DNA of 27,585 bases from Euprymna scolopes (GCA_024364805.1 CM044488.1:167600334-167627918), one strand, 5' to 3'. Positions 9,301 through 19,350 are shown, counted from the stretch's first letter. The notes: generated by a model not told the origin, from the sequence alone. Numbers and translations are program-made.

Positions 9301-10732
9301 AAAAATAAATAACTTCCCATCCTCTTAACTTAACTATTTTGTTAAAATCTACAATCTTAGTTTTTCTTAGTTATGATCATATTTTTAGATTAATCAAAAT
9401 TTCAATCATACAAAGTGTAGGGTTTTTGTTTTCTGCCATGTTGACCATATGCCATTCTCCACAGTTAAATAAAATCTTTGATACATTTTACCTCTATTGA
9501 TACAAATGCAAGACTATTGAGTAAAAATAAAAGGCTACATCTTATTATGGTAATATTAGATTGGTTACCTTAAGTGTATTATTATTCTTTGTTGTTGCAT
9601 GTGTGTCATGACATGTTTTCTCTTTATTCAGTTTTGAGTATTATTTCATCAGTCTTTAGTTTTATTTCATTCAAGTTTTATGCATTTTATTATTCCTTTT
9701 TTTTTTATTTTATATTGTTTCAAATGCGTTTGAAACAGAAGCTTGTATCTAAAATTTGTTCAATCATAAATAAATGGATTCAGCGGTTTTATTCAAATAA
9801 TTTCTGTAAAATAATGTCATTATGTGATATATATGTTCATTATTTATTAGAGTATTAAATTGTAAACATTTTTTTTTAAGATTCAAGTGTTACTTATAAT
9901 ACTTATGTGTCTTGAAACTGAACTTATTTCTTTTGGTGCAATCAATATTGGAATGTAATTTTTTACCACAACCAAGAAACATTACAAAACACTTATTCAA
10001 TTTAGCATAAATTTAAAATAATTTGGAAGTTACTGTTTTAATCCCTCAGTTTTTAAATTTCTTTTAGCAAAAAAAAAAAAATGTCTCCTGATTTTTTTTG
10101 TTATTTTTAGTTCTTTTTTATTGTTACCATTTCTATTTCTTCTACAAGATTGCATTTCTTTTGAGGGTTTTTATTTTTCCATCGAATATCGGTATTTTGT
10201 CATTCAGTTTCAATTTGATTTGTTTTATCAGCTTTGTCTTTATTCATAAGTTTTATAAGTTTCTTTGTTTTCAAAATATCATTTGGTATCTTATTCATTT
10301 GGCAAATTTGTTTCTGTTCTTAAACATCATGAACCTTATTATTGGATGACTTATAAAATGTAAATTTGATATCATAAATAGAAACTCTGTTATAAAATTT
10401 AGATTATTTTACAATACAGATACTTAACTAATTTAAAAATATTTTTCTTAATATCATACAAAATTAACAACTTTTAACGGTTTTGCTGAAAAGTTTACAA
10501 ACTACTATAAACCATTTCTATTGATTTTTTTTTGATTTTTTGCATTTGAAGCAATTCAAAATTATCTGATATTTTGCTTACCAACATCACTTAAAAAAAG
10601 AAAAATTGTAAAATAATTGTATGAAAGCTGGCAATTTCTAAAGATATAATCTTTATGAAATATTTGGATTGAAAAATTCCGAAAAAGCTAAATGAAATTC
10701 TTTTTATATTTTTGCTCTATTTTCTTTTGTAG

Positions 10733-10855
10733 ACTCTTGGGGATGCCATGACTGGCATATCAAATGATGCAAAGAAAACTGACATTGATGGCTTCTGTGA
10801 AGCTGTAAAAAGTTTCTCTTCATCTGTTAATGGCTTGACTGAGGCTGCGGCACAG
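10733..10855 (+). CDS. TLN: Talin exon d: R7, KANK-contact region
   Basis: A 41-codon, phase 0-0 exon with acceptor ttttcttttgtag and donor CAG|gtgggt. It encodes TLGDAMTGISNDAKKTDIDG and then FCEAVKSFSSSVNGLTEAAAQ, against vertebrate VLGEAMTGISQNAKNGNLPE and GFTEAAAQ. The Gly of NGLTEAA (codon 10832-10834) corresponds by my count to human Gly1404, the R7 position whose change to Leu abolishes KANK binding. Its conservation suggests that talin R7 keeps a KANK-type LD-motif surface in this animal. The open frame continues 120 nt past the donor before a stop, but the translation loses talin character at once. Confidence 0.96.
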
Positions 10856-11969
10856 GTGGGTTATGTTTATTCACATCTTTATATTTACATCTTAGTTTTT
10901 TCGCAGAGAAAAAGAAAAGTATATGCTAATAGTTGTGTCTATCCTGTGTTTTCCAGGATCAAGCAATATATAAAGTAGCAATATATAAAGTAGCAATATA
11001 TAAAGTAACAATATATAAAGTAACAAGATATAAAGTAACAAGATATAAAGTAGCAATATATAAAGTAGCAATATATAAAGTAGCAATATATAAAGTAGCA
11101 ATATATAAAGTAGCAATATATAAAGTAGCAATATATAAAGTAGCAATATATAAAGTAGCAATATATAAAGTAGCAATATATAAAGTAACAAGATATAAAG
11201 TAGCAATATATAAAGTAACAAGATATAAAGTAGCAAAAGAAAAAAATGCTGAGAGTGGAAACATGACTTTAAAATTTTCAGTCTGATCCATTATCATATG
11301 AGGTGTTATATGCAGTAGGTTGCTAATGTTTTGTTTTTCTTACCCCAAACATGGTGCATTGCCACTTGGATGTAAGGGGCTACTATTTAAGATCATGTCT
11401 AATAGTGAATTATGGGGAGTTGAGGAGTTAGATGCCTGTTCACAATCCATGAAAATTTCTGCATATAAATATAGTCAGGGAAGAAACAAACATAGAAGGG
11501 AATTCTAAAGTCTAGCAGCCCAAGGGAAGAAGCTATTAAAGTAGAAGGGTTTTCAGCATCTACATACCTCAACAGTGAAGGGGTAAGATTTTGCTGTTAG
11601 AAATATATACAACAAGGGGGCACAATTACTATGAGTTAATCAGAGCACATTCAATTAAAGTATTTGTAAAACAAGCACAGGAATGAAACTGCAGTGATGG
11701 GACAGAGGTTGAAGCTTAGTTGATAGGATCTTCCTCCTGTTCTAAATACCTCTTTTATGTGTGAACTGAATGAATTAATAAAATATAAGATACATAATAT
11801 ACAACTATATTCTTTAATGTTATTAAGAATAAAGAAAGACTGATTTTTGAAGAAGAAAAAGAAAAGGCCTAAACTAACAGTTAAAGTGTAACACATGTAG
11901 ATAGATACTATACTACTGTATAGATTTTTCATTTTTCTAACTATTCTATTTATTTTGAATATTTTGCAG
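10856..11969 (+). other. Talin intron 4
   Basis: A phase-0 intron of 1114 nt. Nearly a quarter is the 15-bp array. The remaining 11290-11760 is less AT-rich and more complex than neighbouring introns and may be an old interspersed repeat; I recognise no family or coding region in it. Confidence 0.85.
10962..11231. repeat. 18-copy, 15-bp minisatellite
   Basis: Exactly 18 tandem units of agcaatatataaagt or variants (aacaatata, aacaagata) fill 270 bp without phase slips. Because 15 is a multiple of three and the unit has no stop in several frames, it creates long open frames on both strands (pentapeptides such as IYKVA, or LYIAT on the minus strand). These frames are artefacts of the repeat and not genes. 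The variant units occur at positions 4-6 and 16-18 of the array, suggesting internal block expansion. Confidence 0.95.
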
Positions 11970-12113
11970 TCTGCTTATCTGGTAGGAATTGCAGATCCTG
12001 CATCAGAACCCGGACACCCTGGTCTGGTTGACCAGTCACAATTTGCGAGAGCGAATCAGGCCATCCAGACAGCTTGTCAGAATCTGACGAATCCTGCAAG
12101 TTCTCACCAAGAG
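11970..12113 (+). CDS. TLN: Talin exon e: R7 up to the R7-R8 hinge
   Basis: A 48-codon, phase 0-0 exon with acceptor tattttgcag and donor GAG|gtaagt. It encodes SAYLVGIADPASEPG, then HPGLVDQSQFARANQAIQTA and CQNLTNPASSHQE. The human counterpart is AAYLVGVSDP..., GLVEPTQFARANQAIQMACQ and then the first residues of R8. QFARANQAIQ is an especially conserved talin string. By my count the exon stops near human residue 1459, a few residues into R8, the bundle that loops out of R7 and binds RIAM, DLC1 and vinculin in vertebrates. The next constitutive exon should begin with a V-L-(S/T)-A-A-T type helix; I could not find one in the remaining 15 kb. Confidence 0.96.
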
Positions 12114-12755
12114 GTAAGTTTCTATTCTATTAAAGCATTCATTAGATTTTCGTAAAAACATTTTTTAAACATTAAACAGGTAATCAAATGGGAGATAACT
12201 CCTACTTAAACTTTTGTCATAAAAAATTTTCCTGCATAAAATTTTATTTCTCTACTCCTGATTTACATCTTGATTCCAAATTCTTTGCTCTTTTCAATAA
12301 TCCTAGCTCATTCCCTACACACATTCAAAATCAAACTCTTTAAATTACAGATGGCCAAAACAACCTATGTTTCTCCATCTCTCTTGAATGCTTTCTCAGT
12401 CTAATAATATTAAACCAGCAACTTAACAAAATTTATGTTTACCTTTTTGTTTTTGTCATTTAAGAACTTCAGAAAGCTTTTCATTTTATTTGTCTTTTAG
12501 GAAAAAACAAATCATTTTATTATTTTTGTGTTTCATTTTTCCTTAACACCACAGAATGATTTCCAGCAAGTTCAGAATCTTTTAAATATATCCTCTGAAA
12601 ACTCCCAATACTTCCCATGTAATCTGTTCTTTATATCATCATCACAAAATCTGTTATTTACACTAACTACATTCTTCACATGTTCGGCATTTCATCTTGC
12701 TTTAATGCATTTTATGTATTTTAAAACATTTCATAAATGATTCACAAGCTAAACA

Positions 12756-12855
12756 CACTCACATAATATTTTCGCAAAATCAAGACAGCCAAATATAAAA
12801 GGAGAACACCATATCGTATATTTCTGATGCGTTACAATTGTTTTGTAACTATTTG
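12756..12855. repeat. Left inverted terminal segment of the retroelement fossil
   Basis: It starts cactcacataatattttcgc and contains tgatgcgttacaattgtttt. It is about 85% identical to the reverse complement of 15701-15801. Penelope-like elements are known to carry terminal repeats in direct or inverted orientation, so this could be such a repeat or the shared 3' end of two opposed copies. Confidence 0.8.
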
Positions 12856-14561
12856 GATAAATTCAAATATATCATTTAAAAATATTCCAAAATAGCTACT
12901 CTTCAGATGGTGAAATACCTTTGTTATTCATATATGAATACATTCATGATCCCTATTTTAAAGGATTAAGCAGTTGGACTCGCTTCTATACCATTTTATA
13001 TATATATATATATTTTTTTCCGATTGCCTTCAAATTGATTAATTAACCCACTTTCCTATTTCTATTTTTTTTTAATATAAAACTTCAACAATTCCCTATT
13101 TTTATAATCAATTAATCTCTTAATGTTTTTTTAAAAAATTTTTATAATCATTATTTTCCAATTTATTTATTTTTTTCTCAAATACTCATCTACACCTTCA
13201 GATTCTAGTTTCTATTTATATTTAACTATTGTTTTCTCAATCTGCAATAGTTTTGTATAAATATTAGTTACATGTTACAATATACTAGTTAATGTTTTTT
13301 TTCTTCATATGTTATTTCTTAAGAAGGAATTATAATTAAAAGTTTTATTTAAATAATATGAAAATTTACATTCATCCCATACTGGTTATGTCAATAATTT
13401 AAGTTTTAAATTTAACTTATTAAGTCTTATTATTATCTAAGTATTATATTAAATCTTTACTACCCATTATCTTTCCTAATATTGTGTTGTAAGGGAGGTA
13501 ACTCTATTTTCCCAATATTTATCATTTATTGAAACTACATGTTTTCTTACTTTAATATTTTAACTTTGTTATTTATTTATCTTGCTTAATTTTAAACTAA
13601 TATTTCTAACCTTATCCTCTTTATATAAATTTAGGTTCCATTTCTCCTTTAGTTTGCTTTCAACTTTATATTTTGATTTAATCTATTTTAATCCATCATA
13701 ATCTGTTCATCTCCATATCTCACAGTTACTTAATGTTCGATTCCTTTATTTCCTTTTGTGTTATTTGATTACCAATAATGATTATTAAATTGAAATATAT
13801 TTCTATTGCCTTGATTTAGAGTATAATTAGTTTAGCTTCTATATGTTAATTTGATGATTTTATTATACAATTCTAAAATCTTTGTATTTAATTTAAAATT
13901 CTCTTACCATCTTTACATTTTACTCTCAACCTATTCCTTAAATTGTTTTTTTTTTTTCATTATAAAATGTTATTTTAATCAGGTTTTAGGCGTGATAATA
14001 GGAATTTATTTCTATGAAGATAGCTTTGTATAACATCAAACTTGTTTAAAATTTCCTGTTTAGAATTCACTATGTGTTATGACTCGAGTAAAAATAGATT
14101 ACATCTTTTTGATTTACTTGGTTTATACTTTCTAGCTTTATCTACTATTTACCATTTTAATTCAAATTCTTCTTTATTTTTACATAGTTTCCTAACCCAA
14201 TCACCTAATTCAGTCGTGTTACTCTTATTTTTAATAATTATTTTTGTTCCATCCTTATTTTTATCATTATCCTTAACTCAATTGGTTCCTTCTCTGGTTC
14301 AATGTTAAATGATGCAACATAGTTTCAGTATCTGCACTTAAAAAAAATATCCAGTTTCCTCTAGGTATATCTTTTTGCTATTATGCACCTTATCTTCACA
14401 TTTGTATTCAATTTCAGAAATTAATCAATTGTCTTCCAATAGACATTCTACAGTTACATTTTTTCTCAATATTTAATTCATCTGATTCAATCCTATTATT
14501 CACTATTTTGTTTATTTTACCATTATTAGAACCTATTATAGTTTTACTTAGCGGTTGAGAA

Positions 14562-15423
14562 TCTATATATCTATAAAAGTGAAAATGTGTGTGTGTACAT
14601 TTCCCTACCAAATAACTTTGTCAATTTTTGGTCTAGAGACTCGAGATATGACATAAGGGGTATTGAGATATGGGAAAATCTTTTTAATCAGTTTTTGGTC
14701 AGAAATTTGGCTGTCAAGGGGTCAAAGTTCAACTATTTGACCTTTGAAAACTCTACCAAACTTCTCCACCAATTTTGGGTCTAAAAAATTGAATTTTAAA
14801 TGTAGGTTACTTGGACATGGATTAAACTTTTTAATTTGATTTGAGCCCCAAAAAATAAATGTTAAGAAGTCTAAATTGGGGTCAAATTTTTTTAAAAGTT
14901 TGACCTCTGCGGTCTCTACCAAATTACTCAGCCAATTTCTGATCTAAATATTTGAAATTTTACATAAAGGGTATTCAGAGGTTTGGGTTGAAAATTTGAG
15001 CTGTCAAGGGGTCAAAATTCAAAAGATTTGACCTTTGCGGGTTCTAAACATTTGTAATTTATACATAATAAGTATTCAGACATGTGGCAAGCATTTTAAT
15101 CAGTTTTGGGGCAAAAATTTGGCTGCCAAAAGAGTTGACCTTTGCAGATTCTACCAAATTTCTCAACCAATTTTGGATCTAAAGACTTGAAATTTTAGAT
15201 GTAGGTAATTTGGACATGGGTAAAACTTTCTATTTTGATTTGAGACCAAAACAATAAATGTTAAGGGGATCAAATTTTTTAAAAAATTGACCTCTGCAGT
15301 CTCTACGAAATTACTCGGACAAATTTTGATCTTAACTTTGAAATCTTACATAAAGTGTATTCACACGTATGCAAGTTATGAACAGTACATAGGGCCCAAG
15401 TTAAGCCAGGCTGAATTGCTAGT
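14562..15423 (+). mobile_element. Non-autonomous Helitron, 862 bp
   Basis: The 5' end TCTATATATCTATAAAAGTG follows an A, as expected for Helitron insertion. The 3' end is CTAGT, preceded by a short hairpin (ttaagcc-a-ggctgaa, one mismatch) ten or so bases upstream. The base after CTAGT is G rather than the usual T, which may be decay. The interior has no Rep/helicase gene; it consists of a diverged dimeric repeat of about 400 bp (copies from about 14750 and 15155, each with ctctaccaaa, ttggacatgg and aataaatgttaa). It lies inside the Penelope-like fossil and is therefore younger than that insertion. Confidence 0.75.
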
Positions 15424-15700
15424 GAAAGTTTAACTATATTTTTATTAATTATTTTACTTAATCTATTTTCTGGGAATTTCTTATTATTTTGTAAAATTTT
15501 TAAGGGATATTATTTTCTATATGTTCACTGAAAGGTGGATTAAAACAGACTTGTTTTTTGCATCTTATTATTAATAATAATAAGAAGAATGAAATCAAAA
15601 ATAGTGAAGAAGCATATAATAGTAACAATGCAAAAGAAATAGATGCAAAAGACAAATCTGGTTTAATCCACTATTTAATGAACATAAATTGAACATTGTT

Positions 15701-15801
15701 CAAATAGTTACGAAACAATTGTAACGCATCAGGAAATACACCATATGATGTTCTCATTTTATATTTTGTTGTCTTGATTTTGTGAAAATATTATTTGCGT
15801 G
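15701..15801. repeat. Right inverted terminal segment of the retroelement fossil
   Basis: This is the reverse-complement partner of 12756-12855 (gttacgaaacaattgtaacg, catatgatgttctcatttta, ending atttgcgtg). Immediately outside is a perfect 8-bp hairpin at 15805-15824 (gattatca, loop aaac, tgataatc). No target duplication matches the other flank. Confidence 0.8.
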
Positions 15802-15929
15802 CTCGATTATCAAAACTGATAATCATGAAGCTTAATTGAGTCAATTAATTTTGACTTGATTTTATTAGTATATGAACGTTACCAGAATTTTAATATATTA
15901 ACAATTTTGGTTGAAAAAAATATTAATAA

Positions 15930-16216
15930 GGTATACGATTTTGACGTATGAGCTCTGCCATAACAACTAAAGTGGCTTGGAAAACCACACAGATGATTTG
16001 TTTATCGTAGTGAAGGCTTTGTGCAGAACCAACCAATTTTTTGGTACAACTGCTTATCTTTGTTGGGGCAATGGCTGCCACAAAGCACAGTAGACCGTCG
16101 GGTTTTACATCAGTTTTCCTTCTTAGATGCATGTCTTAAAGATTGGAGATGCATCTCTTCAAATGAATTAAGCACGCCTCCAGATACCAATCTGGAAAGT
16201 CCTACATCTAAGCGTG
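15930..16216. other. Unassigned, higher-GC block next to 5S-derived element
   Basis: This 290-bp stretch is visibly richer in G and C than the surrounding intron and abuts the 5S-like sequence. It is probably the 3' body of the same minus-strand element. A 69-codon minus-strand open frame here (15923-16132) has no recognised similarity and I do not call it a gene. The body does not visibly align with the flank of the other 5S-like copy. Confidence 0.45.
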
Positions 16217-16310
16217 GTACATACAGAGCCTTACCTTTCCAAATGGCCACCCATCTGGTACTGGCCTGGCTAAACATTGCTTTAGTGATCTGGCAAGAAC
16301 TGGTGTGTCA
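16217..16310 (-). repeat. 5S rRNA-derived element, copy 1
   Basis: Read on the minus strand, cacaccagttcttgccagat followed by cactaaagcaatgtttagcc, ggccagtaccagatgggtgg and ccatttggaaa follows the order of animal 5S rRNA (..CGATCACCGAAGTTAAGC, ..CCTGGTCAGTACTTGGATGG, GTGACC..CTGGGAA). This covers the internal A box, intermediate element and C box region. The first part of a 5S gene and a terminator are missing. It is either a SINE3-type element with a 5S promoter head or a 5S pseudogene. Confidence 0.8.
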
Positions 16311-16328
16311 ATATGATTATACTGTGTG

Positions 16329-16329
<1 letters not shown>

Positions 16330-16361
<32 letters not shown>
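16330..16361. repeat. (TA)n microsatellite, tail of SINE copy 1
   Basis: About 16 TA dinucleotides lie exactly between the 5S-derived element and the tRNA-derived SINE. They sit where the 3' tail of the minus-strand SINE is expected. Confidence 0.85.
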
Positions 16362-16365
<4 letters not shown>

Positions 16366-16523
16366 ATCCACATACAGTACTGTTTTGCTGCTCATCAGTG
16401 CGGCTCATCACAGCTCACAGTGCAGCTAGACAGGCAACTGCCTCAAGCCAGGATCGAAACCCAACTACCCAAATGACAGTAAAGGCTTCTCACCATTGCG
16501 CTATACAGTTGCTGCTGTGTGGG
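16362..16523 (-). mobile_element. tRNA-derived SINE, copy 1
   Basis: On the minus strand the head has an A-box-like tagcgcaatggtgagaagcc (16484-16503) and a B-box-like gggtttcgatcctggc (near 16449-16465), about 40 nt apart. This is pol III promoter architecture from a tRNA. The body follows (gcttgaggcagttgcctgtc, then gtggatgac) and ends in (TA)n. A related, more decayed copy is at 24325-24433 in the same orientation. It does not fold as an intact tRNA and is not a tRNA gene. Confidence 0.75.
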
Positions 16524-16792
16524 TAATGAATTAACGATATTTTGACATCGTCCAAATGCCTCCGCTCGATTTGTTTACACTTAATACGCTAATGGCAGTT
16601 TGTATATCACTTCCCAATATGCTCAACCCAAGATAAACTGTATTTGTCCAGGGTGCAGTAAAGTCAGTTTTTCATTTTTATTTGTTTGCACATTTTTCAA
16701 CTCCAGTAGGGAACTATTATTATATTAAATTTAAAATGAGTTTTCCTTTTTAATGATTTTTATTTTTAGGTGATCATTTAAAAATGTTACAG

Positions 16793-16816
16793 ATAAAGTT
16801 GTTCGAGCTAGATGAG
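16793..16816 (+). other. Weak candidate 24-nt microexon
   Basis: The segment ATAAAGTTGTTCGAGCTAGA followed by TGAG lies between a pyrimidine-poor acceptor (aaaatgttacag) and gtaattt. It reads IKLFELDE in phase 0. The acceptor is poor, so this may well be chance. Confidence 0.12.
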
Positions 16817-17129
16817 GTAATTTTGGAATTTAAGCTAAATACATTATATTGCCAATAACACAATATGACAATATCAAATGAAAATTGGTTAGTGATAAGC
16901 AATATTTGATTTACTAGATTTAATGCTATTTGGGTTTGACAAGATGATTTTGTGTTATCTCATAAAGCTCAGTTCCTTGAAAACAGGCTTTCAAACATCC
17001 ATATTGTACATGTGACCATATCTTGTTAGTTTTATAACAAATAATCAATTATTGATACAAGTTAAAATTATAAGTGTGTGTGTGGAGGGGGGGGGTTAAA
17101 TACACAATAGTATAATAGAAATAATGACT

Positions 17130-17300
17130 GGAAAAATAGACTTTATTGAATTCATGACGTTTTGGTAAAATTTATAAATTCTTCGGAGATGTGAAAACTA
17201 ATATTGTTTTACAAAAAAATATATTTTATGATACTTTTAAAATAACTTTTTCTCTTGACTGAAGAAGGTATAATTGTTATTGAAATGCTATAAGAATTGA
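17130..17300. repeat. Foldback repeat with ttcttcgg/ctgaagaagg arms
   Basis: The left part (gaattcatgacgttttggta, aaatttataaattcttcgga) is a partial reverse complement of the right part (gactgaagaaggtataattg, ttattgaaatgc). It resembles in style, but not in sequence, the foldback family at 2546 and 8695. It is decayed and non-coding. Confidence 0.5.
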
Positions 17301-17968
17301 ATGAAGTATATTTAGCATAAAGTTTTTTATTATTTTTAGCATGTCATGGTAATGACTCTTTTTTAAAAAAAAAAACCCTTCTAATCAACTGCTTCTCTTT
17401 TTTGCATCATCCTTAGTTTACACCATAGGAGTAGAGTTTCTGATGTACGAGTTATCTCCTCCTCAGTGGAGAACAGAACCAATGGCTTGGGATGAATTTT
17501 TGTTATGTGTTTTAGTCTATTTAAATTGACCATAGGAAGTTGTTAAATTAGTACAATCATTAACATGTTTTTTTCTTTCATTTTCAAAAATGTTTTATTA
17601 AGATTTCTGTTAGCAATTTTCCACCTTTTACCATATGACAAGTTATGTTTTAACTGATCTTGCGTTATATTTTGTTTTTGTGGGGAGGTGGTTAAATACC
17701 AAGTGACTTTTTTTCAAATAATTTTCCTTACATTTTAAATTTACTCTTAATGCAATGAATTGCAAGAGATTAATTTTATTTTCATAAATAGATTCACTAA
17801 GTTCATTTCACAATTTTTTCTGCTTTTATTTTTTATTTTTATTTCTTTTTTTAAACTTTTGTGATTTAACCACTTTTTTTGCATTCATGTGTCAATTTCT
17901 ATTTATGACAAAAAATTGTCACTTGTTTTATTTGGTCAACAACTAACTCCACCTTTTATTTACTCAAG

Positions 17969-17998
17969 TATTATGCTTCATGGAATAGCCGAGCTATG
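17969..17998 (+). CDS. TLN: Candidate 30-nt talin microexon (10 codons)
   Basis: The segment lies between a pyrimidine-rich acceptor (caccttttatttactcaag) and a good donor (ATG|gtaagc). It reads YYASWNSRAM in phase 0 with no stop, matching the phase of the intron. Inclusion would insert ten residues, including a Trp, near the R7-R8 hinge just after SSHQE. I know of no counterpart in vertebrate talins. It sits in otherwise unassigned intron and not in a recognised repeat. Chance occurrence cannot be excluded. Confidence 0.33.
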
Positions 17999-19051
17999 GT
18001 AAGCTGCTCACCAGTCCAATATCCTCTTTCATTTGCAATTTCCATAGTTTCTCTTAATGTTTCCCCCTTTTTTAATCTTTGATTGTTATGTTATTGCAAA
18101 AAGGCAAATTTTAATAATTTTTGATTATAATTGTTCAGGTCACAAGAAAACAAAACTCATAAAATAACAACCAGACAATAAGTTAATCATGAAAGATAAT
18201 TTTTGCTTGAAGTGACCTTCCCTAATTATTACTTTGCATTTGCATTTTTGTCTCAGACTGTTTTTCTAATCACCATATTAAATTTTGACCAATATACCAT
18301 CAGGTTTGTTCAATTACACTGATATTTCCTCGGTATCAAAATATGATCTATACATTAAATTGATGATTTTTTGGCAAGTATTTTTAATTTAATGGCAGCT
18401 TAACACAAACCAATCATATTTAAATAGAGAAGAAACATCATTGTAAATGAACGAACAACCTGAATATGATGAAAAGGCACATTAGCCAAAACATAGAAAT
18501 ATATCGAAGTTGATAAGGACAATAGTCTGAAGAGAAACCATACTGCATGAAAGATGACTGGATTTTGATGGATCAAGATTGTATATCCATTTTAATAAGT
18601 TTAAAAGCATGTGTATTTGCTGATGTCATTAAGTTTTATTAAAATCTATTCTTAGATACGCTGTAAAAGAGAAGAGTGTGTCAGAGTGTACATCTCTATC
18701 TGCATTATGAAGTATTATGAAGTTCCAATTTTTTAACTAGAAGTTTCTCATCCAGATTTTAATACAAATGTGGTTTAGCTAAAATTATGGTAACAAATTT
18801 CAATATATCAAATTTATTTTATGTAAAATGTTCAAGTTATTGAAATAACTATATTTTTCATACTGAGTTTTAGCTGATCCTATGGTCATCCATAGTCAAT
18901 CAAAAATTTAAAAAAAAAAAAAAATGATTCTGGAACCAGGTTTTACAAAACATATACATGTTTATTCTTATATGAATCTCATTTTGTTGGAACCTTAACT
19001 TCATTTTATTGAATTTCAATCATTAAACTAATACTTTTATTAATTTTAAAG

Positions 19052-19072
19052 ATGGTTGATATGAGTTTAAAG
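19052..19072 (+). other. Weak candidate 21-nt microexon
   Basis: ATGGTTGATATGAGTTTAAAG lies between tattaattttaaag and gtaatt. It reads MVDMSLK in phase 0. Both splice sites are mediocre, so confidence is low. Confidence 0.15.
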
Positions 19073-19296
19073 GTAATTTTTCTTTGACTTCAAAATATTA
19101 ACAAGTATTATCAAATATTATTTTAATATAAATTGCCTTATTTGGAATATTTCAACATTCAAATATTGAAAAAAAAATTTTTTTGCCTTCCTAGTTTTTG
19201 GAATATTTTTTGCTTCACATTTTCAGTTTTCTTGTTTCTCACTCACTGTATCTCTCCCCTTATCTCTCTTTTCTGTCTTTCTCACATATACATATA

Positions 19297-19297
<1 letters not shown>

Positions 19298-19347
<50 letters not shown>
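19298..19347. repeat. (AC)n microsatellite
   Basis: About 25 AC repeats, preceded by a CT-rich stretch (19225-19285). It creates a spurious open frame of His-Thr repeats that is not a gene. Confidence 0.95.

Positions 19348-19350
<3 letters not shown>

Larger units (their letters stand above)
4105..10732 (+). other. Talin intron 3
   Basis: A phase-0 intron of 6628 nt, from gtgagt to the acceptor ttttcttttgtag. It contains a candidate microexon, a 40-base T run, copies of an AT-rich repeat family, a LINE fossil and a second foldback copy. The stretch 4130-4900 is less T-rich and more purine-rich than its surroundings and may be an old interspersed repeat, but I recognise no family. In 9300-10730 I see only AT-rich intron without structure I can name. 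Confidence 0.85.
12756..15801 (-). mobile_element. Penelope-like retroelement fossil, head-to-head, with nested Helitron
   Basis: The minus strand of about 13990-15565 carries several short motifs of a Penelope-type protein 3' region: an FNPP box (15530-15544), a CNCR cysteine cluster (near 14430-14460), KRCNL (near 14096-14110) and HRNKFLL (13998-14018). These belong to the GIY-YIG-endonuclease-bearing part as I recall the family. A second, short copy on the + strand starts near 15641 and repeats the FNP box. The outer 100 bp at both ends (12756-12855 and 15701-15801) are inverted copies of each other. It is old and broken in many places, with a Helitron inserted in the minus copy. Family assignment is from memory of motifs and is less sure than the retroelement nature. 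Confidence 0.62.

Noticed and set aside
9574-10349. Open frames rich in Phe, Leu and Ile
   Set aside because: They are translations of T-rich intron with no homology or splice logic.
10892-11297. Long overlapping open frames on both strands across the 15-bp array
   Set aside because: They are a by-product of a stop-free 15-bp unit; there is no codon pattern, start context or homology.
12826-12860. Hammerhead ribozyme (known in Penelope-like terminal repeats) at ctgatgcgttac
   Set aside because: CTGATG is followed by a 5-bp stem, but the required GAAA and the closing stem are missing.
13851-14308. T-rich + strand open frames resembling membrane proteins
   Set aside because: They are antisense to the retroelement fossil; the hydrophobic look comes from T-rich codons.
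15923-16132. 69-codon minus-strand open frame
   Set aside because: It lies in the body of a repeat-derived block and has no recognised protein similarity.
16021-16476. 151-codon + strand open frame
   Set aside because: It reads antisense through a 5S-derived element, a TA repeat and a SINE; it is not a gene.
16449-16523. tRNA gene on the minus strand
   Set aside because: A- and B-box-like motifs are present, but no acceptor stem or full cloverleaf can be formed, and a decayed sister copy exists. It is better explained as a SINE head.
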